Assembly (NCBI GenBank): GCA_027066595.1
Contig: JAMONG010000242.1
Coordinates: 1 to 7,182 of the forward strand
DNA: 7,182 nt
Reading direction: 5' to 3'
Source: Sulfurovum sp.
GTDB taxonomy: Bacteria > Campylobacterota > Campylobacteria > Campylobacterales > Sulfurovaceae
In this document: positions 5,493-7,182 of the stretch, piece after piece
Layout: each line of letters starts with the position of its first letter
How positions within the stretch are numbered: position 1 is the stretch's first letter
Program-made: the position numbers and the translations under genes
Notes under the pieces: model-generated
Databases searched by the model: none
The model's input: only the letters and a program-made list of their open reading frames with translations
Told to the model about the DNA's origin: nothing

Positions 5493-5524
5493 TTTATAAG
5501 TTTTTAAACTATTAAGGAGCAGCC
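5485..5524 (+). promoter_or_regulatory. Possible riboswitch expression platform occluding the ribosome binding site
   Basis: GGTTGC (5485-5490), the 3' end of the aptamer, can pair with GCAGCC (5519-5524), which begins at the last base of the Shine-Dalgarno AAGGAG (5514-5519) and fills the spacer before ATG 5528. The six pairs include one G-U. A small AGTTT/AAACT hairpin (5499-5510) lies inside the loop. No T-run follows, so translation rather than termination would be controlled. If the ligand holds GGTTGC inside the aptamer, the site would be freed (an ON switch). That direction is inference. Confidence 0.4.
5514..5519 (+). promoter_or_regulatory. Ribosome binding site of the diguanylate cyclase gene
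   Basis: AAGGAG lies eight bases before ATG 5528 and selects that start over the Met codons at residues 8 and 9. Confidence 0.8.
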
Positions 5525-5527
5525 ACT

Positions 5528-6598
5528 ATGCTTATTGAAAAAATATATATGATGTCTAATTATTTAAAAAGTGGATTTTATAATCCATATAATTATGAGA
5601 TTACCCTCAAAGTATATTTAATCTATATTTTTAGTGCAATCTCTCTTTTTATTTTTCTTGTTTTAGGTACTAATTGTCTCTATGAAGAGAATACTTTCTT
5701 AGGTACGATATTACTCTCTGGTGCTGGATTGTTTTTTTTCAATATTCTTTATTTAAAATTAACAGATGACTATACCACTAGTTCATATATTATCCTTTAT
5801 TTTCTTTTTGCTCTTATGCTTTATCTTGTTTATTCAGGGGGTGTACAGCAAACAGGTTCTATGTGGTCTTTTATTTTACCTCCTGTAATTTTGTTTATTC
5901 ATGGGTTAAAAAAAGGGCTTACAGAACTTTTTCTTTTTCTTCTTATTGTTGCAAGTATGCTTTTTGTAGAGAATGGTAGTTTTTTAGAAACTACCTATAC
6001 CTATGCATTTAAAGTACGGCTTGTGCTTATTTTATTTGTTACGATTATGCTTTCGGCACTCTATCAGTATACACGAGAAGTATCGATGAAAAGAATGATA
6101 AAAATGCAGAGTGATTTAGAGTTTTTTTTAAGAAGAGACCCACTTACAGGACTCTATAACAGAAGAGGATATGATTACAATATTAAACATATTGAATCAG
6201 CAGAATATGGTGCTATTCTTATGTGTGATATAGATCATTTCAAAAAAATAAATGATACCTATGGGCATAGTGCAGGAGATTGTGTATTACAGGTTGTAGC
6301 TAATGTAATTAAAGAAAATATTAGAATTCAAGATTTTTCAGTGCGTTGGGGTGGAGAAGAATTTTTTATTTTTCTTTCTACTGTAACGAGTAATGAAGCC
6401 TATAATATAGCAGAAAAATTACGTCGTAAGATTGAAAATACACCGATTCGTTATCATGATAAAATGATTAATGTGACTATGAGTATAGGTATATCAATTG
6501 TAGAAAAAGATATTCCACTCTCTGAAGCTATAAAAAATGCAGATAATGCAATGTATTTATCTAAAAGTCGTGGACGTAATAAAACGACAAGACCTTAA
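5528..6598 (+). CDS. Membrane-bound GGDEF diguanylate cyclase
   Basis: This codes 356 residues. Residues about 28-180 hold roughly six hydrophobic segments (around 28-48, 57-76, 86-103, 112-125, 131-147 and 163-180), a membrane sensor module that I cannot assign to a named MASE family. A short linker of basic and heptad-like character (about 181-200) leads to the GGDEF domain from RRDPLTGLYNRRGYD (201-215). Catalytic features are intact: CDIDHFKKIND (233-243) with metal-binding Asp234, RWGGEEFF with GGEEF at 275-279, and MSIGIS near 318-323. RIQD (266-269) sits exactly five residues before GGEEF and is a complete RxxD inhibitory site. The enzyme should make cyclic di-GMP from two GTP at the inner membrane and be product-inhibited. 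No EAL or HD-GYP domain is present. Its leader holds a GEMM-I aptamer, so its own product probably controls its expression. It converges on the SDR gene. Confidence 0.94.
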   Translation: MLIEKIYMMSNYLKSGFYNPYNYEITLKVYLIYIFSAISLFIFLVLGTNCLYEENTFLGTILLSGAGLFFFNILYLKLTDDYTTSSYIILYFLFALMLYLVYSGGVQQTGSMWSFILPPVILFIHGLKKGLTELFLFLLIVASMLFVENGSFLETTYTYAFKVRLVLILFVTIMLSALYQYTREVSMKRMIKMQSDLEFFLRRDPLTGLYNRRGYDYNIKHIESAEYGAILMCDIDHFKKINDTYGHSAGDCVLQVVANVIKENIRIQDFSVRWGGEEFFIFLSTVTSNEAYNIAEKLRRKIENTPIRYHDKMINVTMSIGISIVEKDIPLSEAIKNADNAMYLSKSRGRNKTTRP

Positions 6599-6604
6599 TA
6601 AGTC

Positions 6605-7182
6605 TTAGCCTACTTTTATGAGTATCTTATCTAAGATGTTTGTACTAAGTAGTCGCTTGAGATAACCTAAAAGATAGGTAGCTTTGGTAATGTAATAACG
6701 GGGTTTTGGATTTTTCACTAAAATAATTTTATGTACCACCGAAGCCACAGAAGTAGCCTCTTCATTAAAAGGTACTTTTTTGTGATTACCCTCTAAATTT
6801 TGAAGATATTTCTCTTTAAATACAGAGTTTTCTATCTCTACATTTTTTTCTAGTTTTTTCATCGCTGTTTTACGAAAATCACTTGTAATAGGTCCTGTAT
6901 TGAGTAAAGAGATATGGATATTGGTATCTTTAAGTTCTAGTCTTAGTGTGTCACTAAGACCCTCTATGGCGTATTTACTTGCATTGTATGCTCCTCTACC
7001 AAAGAGTGAAATAAGACCCAGTACAGAGGAGTGCTGTATAATCTTCCCATAGCCCTGCTCTCGCATGAGGGGTATAACTTGACGGGTGCACTCATGTAGG
7101 CCAAAGACATTGGTTTCAAACTGCTCTTTGAGAACTTTTGTACTAATGTCTTCTAAGGCTCCTGCTTGTCCAAAACCAGCAT
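6605..7182 (-). CDS. Classical short-chain dehydrogenase/reductase, N-terminus cut by the window edge
   Basis: The minus-strand frame enters from the right edge and codes about 192 residues to TAA at 6607-6605. It begins at the conserved AGFGQAGALEDIS, the end of the SDR N-A-G motif, whose Asn codon straddles the edge. It continues with FETNVFGLHECTRQVIPLM, then the catalytic Ser in IIQHSSVLGLIS and the catalytic YxxxK in GRGAYNASKYAIEGLSDTLRLEL. INTGPI-like LLNTGPITSDF follows the active site. The N-terminal Rossmann TGxxxGxG motif, about 80 residues, lies outside. The internal Met at 7066 is not the start. The C-terminal tail (PRYYITKATYLLGYLKRLLS) resembles the hydrophobic, basic tail of SDRs that act on lipids or retinol-like substrates, but the substrate is not assignable. 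The gene is tail to tail with the cyclase, six bases apart. Confidence 0.9.
   Translation of the reverse strand, partial: AGFGQAGALEDISTKVLKEQFETNVFGLHECTRQVIPLMREQGYGKIIQHSSVLGLISLFGRGAYNASKYAIEGLSDTLRLELKDTNIHISLLNTGPITSDFRKTAMKKLEKNVEIENSVFKEKYLQNLEGNHKKVPFNEEATSVASVVHKIILVKNPKPRYYITKATYLLGYLKRLLSTNILDKILIKVG

Noticed and set aside
6589..6606. AAGAC/GTCTT stem between the convergent cyclase and SDR genes as a two-way terminator
   Set aside because: The stem is only five pairs with an eight-base loop, mostly within the coding ends, and has no T-run on either strand.

Overview
The window is AT-rich, bacterial and densely coded, with short intergenic gaps. Its gene content (BaiN/HI0933-type flavoprotein, SulP permease, secreted rhodanese with a CNGPWC loop, MogA, membrane GGDEF protein) and AT-rich promoters without a clear -35 box would suit a Campylobacterota member such as a Sulfurovum- or Sulfurimonas-like organism. 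That placement is an inference from style, not from a marker gene.

Layout, left to right. A plus-strand run (2-3583) holds the C-terminal four-fifths of a flavoprotein oxidoreductase, a polytopic membrane protein that looks distantly like the bile acid:sodium symporter/ACR3 (BASS) superfamily, and a full-length SulP anion transporter with a C-terminal STAS domain that starts at TTG. A hairpin and T-rich stretch follows. Next is a plus-strand gene for an exported single-domain rhodanese (3713-4399). Converging on it is a compact minus-strand operon: mogA (molybdopterin adenylyltransferase), a 69-residue charged protein, and a 49-residue two-helix membrane protein (4396-4545).

The most interesting part is the divergent region between mogA and a diguanylate cyclase gene (5317-5527). 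It contains a candidate mogA promoter, a perfect 9-bp inverted repeat with a 2-nt spacer, a consensus TATAAT box, and then a sequence that matches the GEMM-I (cyclic di-GMP-I) riboswitch aptamer: a GNRA-capped stem, GACGG-AAA-GCC and GCCAGGTTGC. It sits directly in front of a membrane-bound GGDEF enzyme with an intact active site and an intact RxxD inhibitory site. The 3' end of the aptamer can pair with the six bases just after the ribosome binding site, which suggests translational control. This would be a self-contained loop in which the second messenger controls synthesis of its own cyclase, with a second layer of product inhibition in the protein.

The right edge holds the C-terminal part of a classical short-chain dehydrogenase/reductase on the minus strand, tail to tail with the cyclase gene. 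I see no mobile element, CRISPR array, tRNA or rRNA.
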